Shown here in pieces: positions 63,501-64,000 of a stretch of 64,000 bases of DNA. A model generated the notes under the pieces. The model was given only the letters and a program-made list of their open reading frames with translations, did no database searches and was not told where the DNA came from. Origin of the DNA: Trebouxia sp. TZW2008 (taxonomy: Eukaryota > Chlorophyta > Trebouxiophyceae > Trebouxiales > Trebouxiaceae); assembly GCA_002118135.1 (NCBI GenBank), contig BDIU01000256.1, forward strand, positions 188,773-252,772, given 5' to 3'. The first letter of the stretch is position 1; each line of letters starts with the position of its first letter. The position numbers and the translations under genes are program-made.

Positions 63501-63739
63501 CAGCCCAGCTCTCTACCGCAGCCCCCTCAGGGTCAATTGGGACCAGTGGTGGGGTACCCTTGCCCCTAGGCATTGAGGGGTGGGTGGGCCCTCCCATGAC
63601 AGGGGTCTTTGGCACAAACGATGGGTCAGCCGCTGTTGCAACAAGTGCAGGGGAGCAGACGGCTGTTGAGCCAGTTGGTGAAACAACCAGTGATGCACCT
63701 GCGCCAAGGGAGTATACTGTGAATGGCAAGCGCAAGTAA
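57567..63739 (+). CDS. Unrecognised multi-exon protein
   Basis: I do not recognise this protein. The chain I can support: 57567-57572 (ATG GAG then GTGAGC), 57945-58124, 58426-58588, then at least one unresolved exon, 59491-59596, 59822-60132, probably 60390-60463, 61042-61199, 61570-61808, 62139-62267, 62414-62530, 62563-62823, 63419-63739 (TAA). Phases agree across every listed junction except the unresolved step. Readable parts include STVVVKIVKISPAAAP, YAVRTALEIFNAYRSQTAF, LENSYNALLVALDANQDEEL, WGSKTFLLVWADTAEPVRLT, a Cys-rich KCWECGVKKKAPCG, NGNFFLSLLPPKKVLDAPEP, KLHLWLERTAFYKVPKSHQD and AACDQLFLQARSQVVRSEVL, then a low-complexity Gly/Pro/Ser/Ala C terminus. The helix-rich middle suggests a scaffold or regulatory protein rather than an enzyme, but this is a guess. 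The intron after 62530 has a GC donor. A tRNA-Ser lies in the unresolved intron, and three introns carry copies of following exons. The exon around 60390-60463 is the least certain. Confidence 0.6.
58947..59027 (+). tRNA. tRNA-Ser (UGA)
   Basis: An 81-nt cloverleaf. The acceptor arms GTCAACG and CGTTGAC pair fully, the discriminator is G, and no CCA is encoded. The D arm is TCCGAGTGGTCAAGGA (A box). The anticodon stem is ATAGA/TCTAT with loop CTTGAAA and anticodon TGA at 58980-58982. A long variable arm (GCCGAGAGGC) is diagnostic of class II serine tRNAs. The B box is GGTTCAAATCC. There is no intron in the tRNA. Position 8, normally T, is C. The gene lies in an intron of the unrecognised protein gene, same strand, and the first T4 run downstream is about 130 nt away. 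Confidence 0.9.
59310..59596 (+). repeat. Decayed copy of the LENSYNALLVALD exon with stop codon
   Basis: At about 59310-59420 a copy of the exon at 59491-59596, with its TTCTG(T/C)AG acceptor, reads LENGYHALLVAFDAAQGGELL and then TAA. The real exon downstream reads LENSYNALLVALDANQDEEL. The period is about 172 bp. Confidence 0.85.
60316..60356. repeat. Tetranucleotide repeat (TGTC)n (TGCC)n
   Basis: A run of TGTC units followed by TGCC units in the pyrimidine-rich tract before the presumed acceptor near 60389. Confidence 0.85.
60591..60635. repeat. 18-bp perfect hairpin with 9-nt loop in intron
   Basis: TGCAAGAGCAGTCTCTTG at 60591-60608 is exactly complementary to 60618-60635, with loop GACAATCTG. 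It lies between presumed exons of the unrecognised gene. Confidence 0.9.
60899..61115 (+). repeat. Duplicated Cys-rich exon start
   Basis: About 60893-60970 and 61035-61112 are roughly 85% identical by eye, both beginning GTTCAGGTTGAA and reading LKCWECG(L/V)KKK in the frame used by the in-phase exon at 61042-61199. The upstream copy changes CAPCGQ to VLCRQI and loses the rest of the exon. The period is about 142 bp. Confidence 0.8.
61369..61600 (+). repeat. Three copies of an acceptor and exon start (GCAGGCAATG)
   Basis: GCAGGCAATG occurs at about 61370, 61432 and 61567. The last begins the in-phase exon 61570-61808. The first continues with diverged similarity (CATCGCTCCTGTATCTGC versus CAACTTCTTCCTGTCTCTG). 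The middle copy is closest only in the first ~12 bases. Confidence 0.6.
63080..63519 (+). repeat. Duplicated start of the last exon
   Basis: The last exon start (63419 onward, VGESEAALPNSTPYPASGQP) has an upstream copy from 63088 preceded by its own TAG acceptor and reading VGQSEATHPFSTPYSASGQA. The copy stays open for about 95 codons, ending at a stop codon at 63373-63375, so it could act as an alternative last exon. The period is about 331 bp. Confidence 0.85.
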
Positions 63740-64000
63740 GCTGCAAGCACTGTACAGGTCCCTGTCAGCTTCGAGCGACGCATTGCAAATTTGCATTGAC
63801 CATCAACAGATGCAGGGCTCAAGTCTGAGCAGCCCATTGTGGTCCTGCAATGCAGTATGTAGATTGCAGCATTCACACATGGAGCCTTGCAACTTTGCTG
63901 TGTAAGCCTTTGCCTTGCAGCTTTGCTGTATTAGCCTGGGCAGAAACAGATCAACAAGTCAACGTATCGCCTAACAGAGACCTGCAGAATACCAGTGAAT
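63740..64000. other. 3' flank, no gene seen; short tandem duplication
   Basis: No recognisable coding exon after the last stop. A block containing CTTTGCTGTGTAAGCC or CTTTGCTGTATTAGCC is repeated at about 63892-63936. Confidence 0.5.

Overview
This is an intron-rich eukaryotic nuclear window, most likely from a flagellated green alga. The evidence is an outer-arm dynein heavy chain of the Kelch/filamin-tailed alpha type known from Chlamydomonas, a plant-type MTHFR, a bacterial-type RimO, a VID27/CYPRO4 protein, many short GT-AG introns (3' sites mostly TGCAG), and base composition near 50% GC by eye. It is not Chlamydomonas-like in GC content, and I cannot name the genus.

Layout: (1) 364-4966 (+), 3' part of a CK1/TTBK-like protein kinase whose 5' end lies outside the window. 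(2) 5558-13769 (-), complete methylenetetrahydrofolate reductase, 13 exons, 621 codons, convergent with the kinase. (3) 14295-47426 (+), complete alpha-type axonemal dynein heavy chain; I read 80 exons whose phases all agree and sum to 13,233 nt (4,410 aa). It is divergent from MTHFR across a 525-bp gap. (4) 47600-55149 (-), a RimO-type radical-SAM methylthiotransferase, 10 exons, 517 aa, convergent with dynein. (5) 49593-53436 (+), a complete VID27-family gene lying wholly inside one RimO intron on the opposite strand. (6) 55612 or 55801 to 56874 (+), a HINT-type HIT protein, divergent from RimO. (7) 57567-63739 (+), a multi-exon gene I do not recognise, with a tRNA-Ser(UGA) in one of its introns.

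Most unusual feature: the kinase, MTHFR and unrecognised genes carry many diverged extra copies of parts of their own exons, often with the adjoining splice site, in neighbouring introns. Several contain stops or indels. I noticed none in the dynein, RimO or VID27 introns, though I could not search exhaustively. Other points: several GC-AG introns, four long perfect inverted repeats in introns, and an arginine in place of the Walker A lysine of dynein AAA2.

The genes are functionally mixed (signalling, folate metabolism, motility, modification, nucleotide hydrolysis), as expected for a compact algal locus, and there is no sign of an operon. I recognised no transposon, CRISPR or viral gene. 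Exon coordinates were read by hand from splice consensus, phase and recognisable protein families; no alignment was run.
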